Positions 18,847 to 27,876 of a stretch of 64,000 nt of DNA are shown one piece after another. The notes beneath the pieces were generated by a model. It made no database searches. It saw nothing but the letters and a program-made list of their open reading frames with translations, and was not told where the DNA came from. A program made the position numbers and the translations under genes. The DNA is taken from assembly GCA_036362785.1 (NCBI GenBank), contig CP143625.1, positions 931,401 to 995,400 on the forward strand. Direction: 5' to 3'. The DNA is from a beta proteobacterium MWH-UniP1. GTDB lineage: Bacteria > Pseudomonadota > Gammaproteobacteria > Burkholderiales > Burkholderiaceae_A. Position 1 is the first letter of the stretch; each line of letters opens with the position of its first letter.

Positions 18847-18848
18847 GA

Positions 18849-19115
18849 TTAGTCGTCCTCCGCTTCAGCCACGCCGAACTCTTTGTCCATCTTGTTCATC
18901 GATCGGGCGTAATACCAGATGATCAGAACATAGATGATCAACGAGCCTTGTGCTCCCATATAGAAAGCAAAGGGCCAGCCGAAAAAGTTAAAAGAAAGTT
19001 CGCGAGCATAAAAACTCACGACGTACGTGACGACGAACCAGAGTGCGAGCAGCAGGGCTGTCTTTCTCAGAAGCGCCGACCAATACTGTTGGTGCTTTTC
19101 TGTTAATTGCATCAA
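18849..19115 (-). CDS. DUF4212 small membrane subunit of the symporter
   Basis: An 88-residue protein with two hydrophobic segments (LLALWFVVTYVVSFYA and FAFYMGAQGSLIIYVLIIWYYA) and an acidic tail. It matches the DUF4212 family, which is regularly encoded beside VC_2705-type symporters and is analogous to the YjcH partner of ActP. A strong TAGGAGG ribosome site precedes the ATG. The inverted repeat ACGGT-N7-ACCGT at 19156-19172, about 40 bases upstream, may be a regulator site. Confidence 0.85.
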   Translation of the reverse strand: MMQLTEKHQQYWSALLRKTALLLALWFVVTYVVSFYARELSFNFFGWPFAFYMGAQGSLIIYVLIIWYYARSMNKMDKEFGVAEAEDD

Positions 19116-19229
19116 AGTCCTCCTAAAGGAAGTGTTTTTGGTACTGCTTTCTTATACGGTTTGTCCCACCGTTTCTTACTATCAATTCTTTTCAGGCGCT
19201 GGATTCCATCGACTGCTTCAGCGCACGTT

Positions 19230-19826
19230 TTATTTGCGGTATTTGGAAAAGGGATCTTCAACGCCTGCTTCTACCCCGGTTTCACGCTGTAGTTGCACGG
19301 CAAGCTGGGGCTCAAATTTGTGTAGTTTTTTGACCAGCTTGATGCAGGCCTTTTCGTCGCCCAGCTTGTGATGCAGGGCAGCGAGTTGGTAATAGCCATA
19401 GGGGCTCATGGGCTGCAGATCGATTGTTCGTTGTAGTGCTGCTTTGGCCTCTTCGGGGCGATCCAGCGCCATCAGGGATAGGGCCCGCCCGTAGTGGGCA
19501 CGGTCCATTTTTTCTTCAAAACGAATGGCCATGTCAAAGCAACGCAGCGCCTCTTCGTGGTCTTCACGTTTTTGAATCAAGAAGCCTAAGTTGAACCAGG
19601 CGGCCGAGTAACCGGGGTCGACCTCGAGCGCTTTACGCAACAGGATTTCGGCTTCTAGGTTTTTGTTTTGCTCTGCTTTGCAGTGGGCTGCGGTTGTGAA
19701 GGGTTTGGGGTCTTTGGGCCGAAGCAGGGCCATCTTGATCCAGTAATCGGCGGCGATTTCGTACTGCTTGATCAGCATTGCGAAGTCGGCGATCCGGCTG
19801 TAGTACCAGGCGTTAATGAATTTCAT
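19230..19826 (-). CDS. TPR-repeat protein
   Basis: A 198-residue soluble protein made mostly of tetratricopeptide repeats (AAWFNLGFLIQKREDHEEALRCFDMAI and AHYGRALSLMALDRPEEAKAALQRTI are clear units, about residues 75-140). TPRs usually mediate protein contacts. The start ATG at 19826 (MKFINAWYY) has an AAGGGG ribosome site and lies one base after the stop of the upstream membrane protein gene; a longer TTG start at 19844 is less likely. No partner is identified beyond the adjoining genes. Confidence 0.75.
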   Translation of the reverse strand: MKFINAWYYSRIADFAMLIKQYEIAADYWIKMALLRPKDPKPFTTAAHCKAEQNKNLEAEILLRKALEVDPGYSAAWFNLGFLIQKREDHEEALRCFDMAIRFEEKMDRAHYGRALSLMALDRPEEAKAALQRTIDLQPMSPYGYYQLAALHHKLGDEKACIKLVKKLHKFEPQLAVQLQRETGVEAGVEDPFSKYRK

Positions 19827-19827
19827 C

Positions 19828-20154
19828 TCATGCCCCTTGACCAATCAACATGCTGAACTTCAGGTAGGACATAAAGAGCCATACCCAGAAAACGAGCATC
19901 AGAGCCACAACAGGTACATGCCTGTCAGCCACTTTGTTGGGGGTGATCACACGGACAACTTTGACGACTGGGGAGGTCACCAGACGGAACATCTTGTAAA
20001 CGCCGTTGGCTTCGTGTTTGCCAAAGCTCAATAAGTAGACCAAGCCTTGTCCAATGAGTAGTAGGCCGACGAATTCGGCGAGCCCTTTCAGAACAACTAC
20101 GGTTCCTAGCAAACTTGTCCCCTTAAATGTGCTGCGAACTGCTTTGTTTTTCAC
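19828..20154 (-). CDS. Hypothetical small membrane protein
   Basis: A 108-residue protein with two likely membrane segments (about residues 14-40, rich in V, L and G, and about 82-98, VVALMLVFWVWLFMSY) and basic surroundings. I do not recognise the family. Its stop overlaps the ribosome-site region of the TPR gene, so the two form an operon leading leftward towards the DUF4212/symporter pair. It is divergent from the CBS/DUF294 gene. Confidence 0.6.
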   Translation of the reverse strand: MKNKAVRSTFKGTSLLGTVVVLKGLAEFVGLLLIGQGLVYLLSFGKHEANGVYKMFRLVTSPVVKVVRVITPNKVADRHVPVVALMLVFWVWLFMSYLKFSMLIGQGA

Positions 20155-20254
20155 ACCTTTTGGACTTTGATCCCCAAAGCCAGAGGTGGTCTAATTCTTG
20201 TATGGGACGGACGATAGCCCGTCACTTTTTTGATGTCTACCTAGGGAAACAACT

Positions 20255-21754
20255 GTGTCTAATGCAACGCAACATGACTTGACCGAATTAGCGATGGATA
20301 CGAGGGTTGGACAACTTGTCCGCAAGTCCCCCCTGGTCTGTTTGCCTGCAACACCCTTGCAGCAAGTCTTCGAGGCCATGGAGCGGGAAAAGGCGGGTTC
20401 CATGCTGGTGGCCGACGAGTCAGGGGCGATCCAGGGCATCTTGACGCGCTATGACCTGATTAAGCGGATTTTGCTGCCTCAATTGCCGCTTTCCACGCCG
20501 ATTAGCCAGGTCATGAGTACGGGTATTAAGACCATTGATGCGGATAGCGGGGCCCTAGAAGCCATGCTGATGATGGCCAGATTCCGGGTTCGCCATCTGC
20601 CAGTGCTGCAGCATGGTTTCTTGGTTGGCATGGTCTCGGAGCGGGACTTATTTAATTTTCAACGCTCCAGTCTTCGGATTTTGTCGGCAACGGTGGAGCA
20701 GGCCGAGACCATCGCCGATCTAAAGCTCTGCGCCACAGAGGTGCTCTCGCTGGCTCGGCGGCTGATGGCCCAGGGGGTGGCGGCAACCTCTCTGGCCCGA
20801 CTGGTGAGTCACCTAAACGATGGCATGACCCGCCGTGTGATTGCCATTGTGGAGCAGCAGATGGCGGCAGAGCTTGGCCCCTTGCCCCCGTGGAGCTGGC
20901 TGGCACTGGGGTCCGAAGGCCGGGAAGAGCAGACGGTTGCCACGGACCAGGACAACGCCATTATTTTTGAGGGAGATGGGCCCACCCATCGCGAGAAATT
21001 TAAAAAGTTCGCGACAGCGGTGAACAATGGCCTTGCCGAAATCGGCTTTCCGCTGTGCAAGGGCGGAGTCATGGCCATGAACGACAAGTGGTGCCGCAGT
21101 GTGGATGAATGGCATGCGCTTTTGGTGGATTGGTTTCGCTCGCCCCAGCCCGAAGCCCTTTTAGACGCCAATATCTTTTTTGATTTCCGTGGGCTGTATG
21201 GCGAGACCCGCTTGGCCGATAGCCTGCGGTCCTGGCTGTCCCAGCAGGTATCCGATCAGGGATTGTTTTTGCGATCGCTTGCCCAAGACGCCATGCGAGA
21301 CGAGGTGGGCAAGCTTGGCCGGAATTCGGTGGCCATTAGCATTGCCCGTGCACTTCGTAAGCGCGGCTACCTGATGGAGTGGTTGGCCCCATCCACACTT
21401 GAAATGAAACGCAGTGGCACGGCCCCTGTGGTCTATTTCGCGCGGGTGTTGGCCTTGGCCAAGGGCGTGAGCGCCACATCCACCGATGAGCGATTAAAAG
21501 TCTTGGTGGATAAGCGGGCCATGTCGGAATCGGAATCGCATCAGATGCGCGATGCGTTTAACGTATTGCAGCGCTATCGGTTAAGGGCCCAGCTGGCCTA
21601 CGCCACCCGCGCGGCCCAAAGCGATCAGGGCGACTTGTCTCCGAACATCTTGAACTTAGATGAGCTAAGTTCCCATGAGATTGAGCGGTTGTCCGAGGCG
21701 CTCTCAACGCTATCCGGCCTGCGGGCCCGGTTAGAGATGGATTTTCTGCGCTAG
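20255..21754 (+). CDS. CBS-domain / DUF294 nucleotidyltransferase-like signalling protein
   Basis: A 499-residue cytosolic protein. Two CBS repeats (about residues 17-135) that could bind adenine nucleotides are followed by a DUF294 nucleotidyltransferase-like domain with GSEGREEQTVATDQDNAI (about 225-243) and a C-terminal DUF294-associated helical domain. The first GS and the DxD of the nucleotidyltransferase fold are present, so it may be catalytic; the substrate is unknown. The start is GTG at 20255 with AGGGA upstream. Proteins of this type sit next to VC_2705-type symporters and DnaQ-like exonucleases in many proteobacteria, as here, and are thought to be linked to acetate response. Confidence 0.85.
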   Translation: MSNATQHDLTELAMDTRVGQLVRKSPLVCLPATPLQQVFEAMEREKAGSMLVADESGAIQGILTRYDLIKRILLPQLPLSTPISQVMSTGIKTIDADSGALEAMLMMARFRVRHLPVLQHGFLVGMVSERDLFNFQRSSLRILSATVEQAETIADLKLCATEVLSLARRLMAQGVAATSLARLVSHLNDGMTRRVIAIVEQQMAAELGPLPPWSWLALGSEGREEQTVATDQDNAIIFEGDGPTHREKFKKFATAVNNGLAEIGFPLCKGGVMAMNDKWCRSVDEWHALLVDWFRSPQPEALLDANIFFDFRGLYGETRLADSLRSWLSQQVSDQGLFLRSLAQDAMRDEVGKLGRNSVAISIARALRKRGYLMEWLAPSTLEMKRSGTAPVVYFARVLALAKGVSATSTDERLKVLVDKRAMSESESHQMRDAFNVLQRYRLRAQLAYATRAAQSDQGDLSPNILNLDELSSHEIERLSEALSTLSGLRARLEMDFLR

Positions 21755-21767
21755 CTGGGGGGTCGTT

Positions 21768-23597
21768 ATGCCGAGTGCATTTAATTTTTCGGCCTCGCCG
21801 TTTGATTGCCTAACGCGCGAAGAGCAGCAGTTGGTCAGCAACAGCGTGGATGTGACGTACTTTCGGCCAGGCGAGATCATTCTGGACGTGGGCGCGGTGC
21901 CGACACATCTGTATGTGGTGATCAAGGGCTATGTTCAGCAGATCGAAGATGGTGAAGAGGTCCGTGTCTACGGGCCAGACGATTCTTTTGACGGTCGGGG
22001 CTTGGTTGCCGGCAAAGTCTCCAATCAATTTGTGGCCATGGAAGAGGTGGTGGCCTATCAACTCTCTAAGGCAGCCGTCAATGAGTTGATTTCGAGCAAC
22101 AGTACCTTTGGGGCTTTGTTATTCGAGGATCTCTTTAAAAAGCTCAATGCTTTATCCGAGCGTCGAAGCCAGCACGAGCTTCACACACTGAGCATGGCCA
22201 GGGTAGATCAGGCATTTCTGCGGCCAGCGGTTTTCGTCGATACGGCAGAAAATGTTCGTGCCGTTGCAGAGATCTTCGATCGCATCAGAACCAATACGGT
22301 CTTGGTTCAGGACAACACTGGGCCGACTCCTCGTCTGGGTATCTTTACTCTGCGTAACCTAAGCCGAGCCATTTTGGATGGCACGCCACTGGATCAGCTT
22401 GCCGTGGGCAGACTCGCCCGCTGGGGCCTGGTGAAGATCAAGCCCACAGACCATGTCTACGATGCGCTGGCCACTATGGTTCGGCACAAAGTCACCCGCG
22501 TGGTGGTGATGGATGGGGATAAGGTCGTGGGTCTTTTGGAGCAGGTCGATCTGTTGAGTTTTCTCACCAATAGTTCGTCTTTGATCGTGCAGCGTATTTT
22601 GCAGGCCCAGTCGCTGGATCAACTGCACCAGGCCGCCAACGAAATCACCCGGTTGGTTGCGTTACTCCATCGCAACGGCACCCGTGTGGGCATGATTGCC
22701 AAGCTTGTGCAGGAGTTAAATGCCACCTTGTTTGACCGCACCTGGAGCCTGATTGCCAGCCCGGAATTACGTGCCAACAGCTGTCTTTTTGTGATGGGCA
22801 GCGAGGGCAGGGGTGAACAGTTACTGAAGACCGACCAAGACAATGGGTTGATTATTCGAGACGGCCACCCCGATCTGATCAAAGAAGCAGAGATTTCTTG
22901 TGAGCGTTTTTCAAGGGCGCTTTCCCAGTTTGGCTACCCCGAGTGTCCTGGGAAAATTATGGTGAACAATCCGCAGTGGTGCTTAACCCTCACGCAGTTT
23001 TCAACGCGTGTCCGTGACTGGTTGGTTCAGCCAACGCCCGAGGGCTTAATGGATTTGGCGATCTTTATCGATGCCCATTCGGTGAGCGGTGATGCGGAGC
23101 TCTTGAAAGCAGTGAAAGAGGGCTTGTTTGAAGCGCTGCTTGATAACGACTTTTTTCTTGCGCGTTTTGCTGCATCGATTGACGCCTTTTCAACCGAGTC
23201 GGGCTGGTGGAACCGGCTTTTGCAGATGGGGGACAAGGGGCCTGAGACCTTAAATCTTAAGAAGGCAGGAATATTCGCGATTGTTCATGGTGTGCGTAGT
23301 CTGGCGCTTGAACACCGACTCGCCGAGACATCGACACTGGATCGGCTAGAGCGGCTTGTCGAGTTGGGCAAGCTTCCCCGCGACACCGCCACGCACTTGA
23401 TTGAGAGTCTGCATTTTCTGATGGGCCTGCGGCTTAAAGAGGGCCTGCGTCAGATCGAGACCCAACACACCGTGACGGGTGAGATTGATATGCGCGGCTT
23501 GTCGGCGCTTGAGCGCGATCTGCTGAAAGACAGCTTGAACGAAGTGAAAAAGTTTAAGGCGCTCTTGCGGCAGCATTTTCATCTCGAGGCTGCATGA
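21768..23597 (+). CDS. Cyclic-nucleotide-binding-like / CBS / DUF294 nucleotidyltransferase-like protein
   Basis: A 609-residue relative of the preceding gene with an extra N-terminal cNMP-binding-like beta-roll (about residues 15-120; YFRPGEIILDVGAVPTHLYVVIKG). Then come two CBS repeats (about 150-275) and a DUF294 domain with MGSEGRGEQLLKTDQDNGLI (about 344-363) and its associated C-terminal domain. The architecture suggests a protein sensing small nucleotides and modifying or binding a target. It lies 13 bases after the first paralogue and its stop overlaps the exonuclease start (ATGA), so all three are one transcription unit. Confidence 0.87.
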   Translation: MPSAFNFSASPFDCLTREEQQLVSNSVDVTYFRPGEIILDVGAVPTHLYVVIKGYVQQIEDGEEVRVYGPDDSFDGRGLVAGKVSNQFVAMEEVVAYQLSKAAVNELISSNSTFGALLFEDLFKKLNALSERRSQHELHTLSMARVDQAFLRPAVFVDTAENVRAVAEIFDRIRTNTVLVQDNTGPTPRLGIFTLRNLSRAILDGTPLDQLAVGRLARWGLVKIKPTDHVYDALATMVRHKVTRVVVMDGDKVVGLLEQVDLLSFLTNSSSLIVQRILQAQSLDQLHQAANEITRLVALLHRNGTRVGMIAKLVQELNATLFDRTWSLIASPELRANSCLFVMGSEGRGEQLLKTDQDNGLIIRDGHPDLIKEAEISCERFSRALSQFGYPECPGKIMVNNPQWCLTLTQFSTRVRDWLVQPTPEGLMDLAIFIDAHSVSGDAELLKAVKEGLFEALLDNDFFLARFAASIDAFSTESGWWNRLLQMGDKGPETLNLKKAGIFAIVHGVRSLALEHRLAETSTLDRLERLVELGKLPRDTATHLIESLHFLMGLRLKEGLRQIETQHTVTGEIDMRGLSALERDLLKDSLNEVKKFKALLRQHFHLEAA

Positions 23598-24241
23598 GTC
23601 GATCGCAAGGCGGGCTGATGCAGTCGCTCAGTCAAAAGTGGATGCGGATGCGCTTGTCAGACCCGCACTATCAGTTTTTGTTCGAACCGCCGCCAGAGCA
23701 GGAATGGGTCTGTCTGGATACCGAGACCACTGGCCTGAATGTCGCGACTGAGGAGATTATCGCGATTGGCGCAGTCCGCATTGTGGGCAATCGAATCCTG
23801 ACCAGTGAACGACTTGAGCTGCTGGTGCGACCCGAGAAAAAAATCTCAGCGGGGGCGGTGAAAGTACACAGAATTCGCGAGCAGGATCTATCTGCTGGGC
23901 TTGCGCCCGAAGAGGCGATGGCGCGCCTGCTGGCGTTTATTGGTAGCCGGCCCCTGGTGGGGTATTTCCTTGAGTTCGACGAGGCAATGGTCAATAAGAC
24001 GTTGCGCAAAATGATTGGCATTGGATTGCCGCAGCCGAAAATTGAAGTATCGTCGATGTATTATGAATTTAAGACCAAACAACTGCCAGACCATCTGCGC
24101 GAGTTCACCCAGATCGATTTGCGGTTTGCCTCGATGATGCGCGATCTGGGGCTGCCCCTGCGGGATGCGCATGACGCAATTAACGATGCGGTGATGACGG
24201 CCATGGCTTTTATCAAGCTGCGAAATTTATTAGCTGCATAA
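23594..24241 (+). CDS. DnaQ-like 3'-5' exonuclease (DEDDh family)
   Basis: A 215-residue exonuclease of the DNA polymerase III epsilon type but with an N-terminal leader of about 35 residues. The three Exo motifs are visible: DTETTG (D42, E44), the central EFDEAMVN region with its aspartate, and HDAINDA near the C-terminus with the general-base histidine and metal aspartate. It is not the replicative dnaQ by context: it is coupled to the CBS/DUF294 genes, a recurring neighbour in proteobacteria. It could act on signalling oligonucleotides or on DNA; which one is not shown. Confidence 0.85.
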   Translation: MSRSQGGLMQSLSQKWMRMRLSDPHYQFLFEPPPEQEWVCLDTETTGLNVATEEIIAIGAVRIVGNRILTSERLELLVRPEKKISAGAVKVHRIREQDLSAGLAPEEAMARLLAFIGSRPLVGYFLEFDEAMVNKTLRKMIGIGLPQPKIEVSSMYYEFKTKQLPDHLREFTQIDLRFASMMRDLGLPLRDAHDAINDAVMTAMAFIKLRNLLAA

Positions 24242-24271
24242 AAAACCAGGCCCGCAAGCCTGGTTTTTTTT
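24239..24271. terminator. Bidirectional rho-independent terminator
   Basis: AAAAAACCAGGC-N6-GCCTGGTTTTTT forms a strong hairpin with A/T tracts on both sides, so it can end both the rightward exonuclease transcript and the leftward actP transcript that converge here. Confidence 0.88.
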
Positions 24272-24284
24272 AGCGAGATATCGT

Positions 24285-26012
24285 TTAATGCCCCGACGCC
24301 CCCGAGGCACCCAGCCCTGTTTCTGAACGAACTTGCTGGGCTTCGAACGCTTCGCGCTCTTTCGCTGCCTGTGCGCTGTTGTCGAGTTTCGAGAAAATGT
24401 AGATCGACGCAAACGCAATGGTCATGGAAAAAAGCGCGGGTGACGTGTAAGGAAAGAGTGCTGATCCTTTTGGATTGCCAAAGACGGCCTCCCACACCGA
24501 CGGCGATACCACGGTGAGCGCCACTGAAGAGACTAGTCCGGCAAAGCCACCGATCACGGCACCCTTGGTCGTGCAATCCTTCCATAGTACCGACATAAAG
24601 AGCACGGGGAAGTTTGCCGATGCGGCAATCGCAAAGGCGAGCGACACCATGAACGCAATGTTCTGTTTCTCAAATGTGATTCCCAGCAGCACCGCGATTA
24701 CACCGAGCGTTAGGGTGGTTAGCCGTGAGACGCGCAACTCGGCCTTGGTATCGGCTTTGCCCTGCTTAAAGACTGTGGCGTAAAGATCGTGTGAGACCGC
24801 CGATGCACCTGAGAGCGTGAGACCCGCGACCACCGCCAAAATCGTGGCAAAAGCAACGGCTGAGATGAAGCCATAAAACACATCCCCGCCCACCGATTTG
24901 GCAACGAGCACAGCAGCCATGTTGGCTGTGCCCGCGCCGCCTTTGATAATGCCTTTGGCTGTGTCGGCAAATTCTGGATTGGTCAGCACCAGGGTAATGG
25001 CGCCAAATCCGATAATGAAAATCAGCACGTAGAAGTAGCCGATCCAAGTGGTGGCCCAGAAGACTGACTTTCGCGCCTCTTTGGCGTCCGGCACTGTGAA
25101 AAAGCGCATCAAGATGTGGGGCAGGCCAGCAGTGCCAAACATCAGTGCCATGCCAAACGAGATCGCTGATATGGGGTCTTTTACAAAACCCCCGGGGTTC
25201 ATGATCGAGCCGCCAATTTTCGCCGCTTCTTCGGCGGTCTTGCCGGCGTTAAGTTGAATGGCGGTTTTGACTTCGACTCCCTTGGCAAACAGCGCCTCTG
25301 GGCTAAATCCATACTGTGCCATGACCATAATGGCCATAAAGGTCACGCCAGACAGCAGCAGGCAGGCCTTGATGATCTGCACCCAGGTTGTGGCCGTCAT
25401 GCCACCAAAGAGCACGTAGATCATCATGAGTGCGCCAACGATCACCACCGCCACCCAATACTCCAGGCCGAAGAGCAGTTTGATCAGTTGGCCTGCGCCG
25501 ACCATCTGGGCAATGAGATAAAAGGCCACCACGACCAAGGTGCCCGAGGCTGCAAAGGCCCGGATCGGGGTTTGTTTGAAACGATAACCAGCCACATCGG
25601 CAAAGGTGAATTTACCCAGGTTGCGAAGCCGCTCGGCCATTAAAAAGGTGATGACTGGCCAGCCCACCAAAAAGCCGATGGAATAAATCAGCCCGTCATA
25701 GCCATTGGCCATGACGGCAGCGGAGATCCCCAAAAACGAAGCCGCCGACATGTAGTCGCCTGCGATCGCCAATCCATTTTGAAAGCCAGTGATCCCCCCG
25801 CCCGCCGTATAAAAATCGGCTGCGGATTTGGTGCGGGCCGCCGCCCATTTTGTGATCCACAGTGTTGCCAGTACAAAGGCGGCAAACATACCGATGGCTG
25901 TCCAGTTGGTGGCCTGTTTGGCTGCCTCGCCAACATCGCCACCAGCGGCAAAGGCCGCGCCTGAGATCGTTAAAAAAACAAGGGCAGTGAAAATGTTTTT
26001 GTTGGAAATCAT
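24285..26012 (-). CDS. actP: Cation/acetate symporter ActP
   Basis: ActP imports acetate and other short-chain carboxylates with a cation. The 575-residue protein has an N-terminal hydrophobic signal-like segment ending AAFAAGG, about 13 further membrane segments, and family motifs such as [41 protein letters not shown] and [14 protein letters not shown]. It overlaps the small DUF485 gene (ATGA), the normal yjcH-actP arrangement. It is the second SSS transporter of acetate type within 9 kb. Confidence 0.93.
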   Translation of the reverse strand: MISNKNIFTALVFLTISGAAFAAGGDVGEAAKQATNWTAIGMFAAFVLATLWITKWAAARTKSAADFYTAGGGITGFQNGLAIAGDYMSAASFLGISAAVMANGYDGLIYSIGFLVGWPVITFLMAERLRNLGKFTFADVAGYRFKQTPIRAFAASGTLVVVAFYLIAQMVGAGQLIKLLFGLEYWVAVVIVGALMMIYVLFGGMTATTWVQIIKACLLLSGVTFMAIMVMAQYGFSPEALFAKGVEVKTAIQLNAGKTAEEAAKIGGSIMNPGGFVKDPISAISFGMALMFGTAGLPHILMRFFTVPDAKEARKSVFWATTWIGYFYVLIFIIGFGAITLVLTNPEFADTAKGIIKGGAGTANMAAVLVAKSVGGDVFYGFISAVAFATILAVVAGLTLSGASAVSHDLYATVFKQGKADTKAELRVSRLTTLTLGVIAVLLGITFEKQNIAFMVSLAFAIAASANFPVLFMSVLWKDCTTKGAVIGGFAGLVSSVALTVVSPSVWEAVFGNPKGSALFPYTSPALFSMTIAFASIYIFSKLDNSAQAAKEREAFEAQQVRSETGLGASGASGH

Positions 26013-26323
26013 TTTTTTCCGCCTTCTTTTTTTAGAATTTCTGCGGTCAAGGCATCAAATTCACTATTGGCCCGGCGCACGTAAATACCAGTGATGACTA
26101 CGGTAAAGATAATCACACCCATGCCAATGGGGATGCCAAGCGTGGTCACTCCCTCACCGAGTCTGGTGGACAAGAATTCTTTGTTAAACGCGATCAGCGC
26201 GATGTACCCGTAGTAGACGACCATCATTAAGATGGTCAGTGTCCACCCGAAACTACTGCGTTTGCGTTTTAATTCGTGATACTGCGGATTGGATTTAATC
26301 CGCGCAACGATGTCGTCGCTCAT
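26009..26323 (-). CDS. yjcH: DUF485 membrane protein (YjcH), partner of ActP
   Basis: A 104-residue inner-membrane protein with two hydrophobic segments (about 27-50 and 60-80) and charged termini, matching the DUF485/YjcH family always found with ActP. Its own role is not established. The ribosome site GGGAGA precedes the ATG. The leader upstream carries an inverted repeat at 26346-26362. Confidence 0.88.
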   Translation of the reverse strand: MSDDIVARIKSNPQYHELKRKRSSFGWTLTILMMVVYYGYIALIAFNKEFLSTRLGEGVTTLGIPIGMGVIIFTVVITGIYVRRANSEFDALTAEILKKEGGKK

Positions 26324-26345
26324 TGGTCATCTCCCTGTGGTGGCG

Positions 26346-26362
26346 ATCCGATTGGGTCGGAT
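26346..26362. promoter_or_regulatory. Inverted repeat in the yjcH-actP leader
   Basis: ATCCGA-N5-TCGGAT is a perfect 6-bp inverted repeat 22 bases upstream of the yjcH start. It could be a regulator site or an RNA hairpin. The surrounding gap (26324-26475) is AT-rich and presumably holds the promoter; TTGACA reads leftward near 26433 but no matching -10 at normal spacing is clear. Confidence 0.35.
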
Positions 26363-26475
26363 ACTTGTTTATGCTGCACTGCCACTATACGAAAGGTTCT
26401 CGGCCTTAGCGTTAAGAGAAAATGATTTTTGTCAAACTTTGTGTGCGAAAACTTTTGAGTAGTTGGGCTGGCTGA

Positions 26476-27762
26476 TCACCAGAGGGTGAGCGGAAATAGC
26501 TGAAAGCACAGGATTGCGACCACCGTCGGCCCAGCTGCCGCAGCAAGCAGGCCCAGCGGATTAATGTTCTGGTCTGAGAACCGGTGCCGCAGAATCGATG
26601 CGCCCGCCGGGTTGGGCGCATTGGCAATGATGGTCAATCCGCCACCGGTCACCGCACCAGCCACCAGTGCATATTTGAACTCTTCACTCAGGCCTTCCAC
26701 CAGCGAGCCAAGGTAAGTCAATGCGGCGTTGTCAGTAACCGCTGTGAGTGCGGTGGCGCCGTAGTACACGGATGTTGGGCTCATGCCTGAGAGCAGGGGC
26801 TGAAGCCACCAAGACTGCAGCCCACCCAGCACCACCAAGCCAGCCAAAAAGAACGCGACCATCAGTCCCTCGCGCAGGATAAGCCGTTGCTGGTATTGCG
26901 GATAGGCGGTGGCGATGCCCATGAAGACCAAGAAAATTCCAAGAAAAATTGGGGGGTGGTGGGCAAACAGCACAATGCCAGCAATCATGAGCATGTGAAT
27001 GACAATCACACTTTTCGGCACCGAAGTTACCGTGGACTCCAGGTTGGTGATTTCTTTTTGAATCTGATCGCCCGCTGATTTCAAATAAGGGCGAAAGAGT
27101 GCGGTGACCACCGCGCCGTTGATGAGCACAGCTATTGCAGTCTTCCAGCCGAAGTGGGACAGCATGTACGCTGTGTCCCACTGCCATTTTGCCGCCACCA
27201 TCAGTACGGGTGGCGCAGCAAAGTGGGTCAGCGTGCCACCGATCGACACGTTTACAAATAGAACCCCAAGGGTGGCGTACTTAAACGCGGTCGACGCGTT
27301 GGCCAGAAAGTATCGCAAGAGCATGAGCGCGGCCAGTGTCATAGCAGCGGGCTCGGTAATTAGTGAGCCCATGAGCGGGACCAGGGTCAACAGCAAGAAG
27401 TACCGGGAAACCCCTAGGTTAAGCGGCATGGCTTTGGCCACGACTTCCACCATGGAGCCCGCGACCTGCATGACCGGTCGGCTTGCGGCCACCACCATAA
27501 TGGCAAATACAAACAGCGGTTCGGTGTAGTTGCGGCTGTCGGCATAGCCCACGGCTTTATCGAAACCCTCGGCGTACATCAGCCAGGCAAACAAGACAAT
27601 TGACCAAAACCCAAAGACTGCCTCGACTTCGCCAAGCAGGTGAAAAACGCCGTGGTGGGCGGGGTAGCGGTGGGCGAGGCGTTCGAAGAGCTTGGCCGAA
27701 AAGGTGTGCAACACCGCAATGGCGAATATTGCGGCGGCAACGTACTGAGTGGTTTCCGACAT
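26476..27762 (-). CDS. Putative Na+/H+ antiporter (DUF1504/YhcC-type, PF07399-like)
   Basis: A 428-residue membrane protein with about 11-12 hydrophobic segments. Characteristic stretches are GSLITEPAAMTLAALML (about 133-150), GGTLTHFAAPPVLMVA (about 174-190), TAVTDNAALTYLG (about 340-352) and the C-terminal ANAPNPAGASILRHRF. These match a family of predicted sodium/proton antiporters related to the NhaD/arsenite-permease fold. The pair of re-entrant-like TEPAAM and TDNAAL motifs is typical of ion-transporter superfamily members. The ribosome site GGGGGAG precedes the ATG. It is transcribed alone leftward, divergent from the phosphoesterase. Confidence 0.78.
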   Translation of the reverse strand: MSETTQYVAAAIFAIAVLHTFSAKLFERLAHRYPAHHGVFHLLGEVEAVFGFWSIVLFAWLMYAEGFDKAVGYADSRNYTEPLFVFAIMVVAASRPVMQVAGSMVEVVAKAMPLNLGVSRYFLLLTLVPLMGSLITEPAAMTLAALMLLRYFLANASTAFKYATLGVLFVNVSIGGTLTHFAAPPVLMVAAKWQWDTAYMLSHFGWKTAIAVLINGAVVTALFRPYLKSAGDQIQKEITNLESTVTSVPKSVIVIHMLMIAGIVLFAHHPPIFLGIFLVFMGIATAYPQYQQRLILREGLMVAFFLAGLVVLGGLQSWWLQPLLSGMSPTSVYYGATALTAVTDNAALTYLGSLVEGLSEEFKYALVAGAVTGGGLTIIANAPNPAGASILRHRFSDQNINPLGLLAAAAGPTVVAILCFQLFPLTLW

Positions 27763-27876
27763 GCTCCCCCCTTGTTGTGCTGGACTGTGGTCCGGCCGGT
27801 TATCGCTTCCGGCCTTAAGGTCTTTCCCGACTTGGCTGTACCAAGTCAGCCGGACCGATTGTAAACTGAGTCAACT

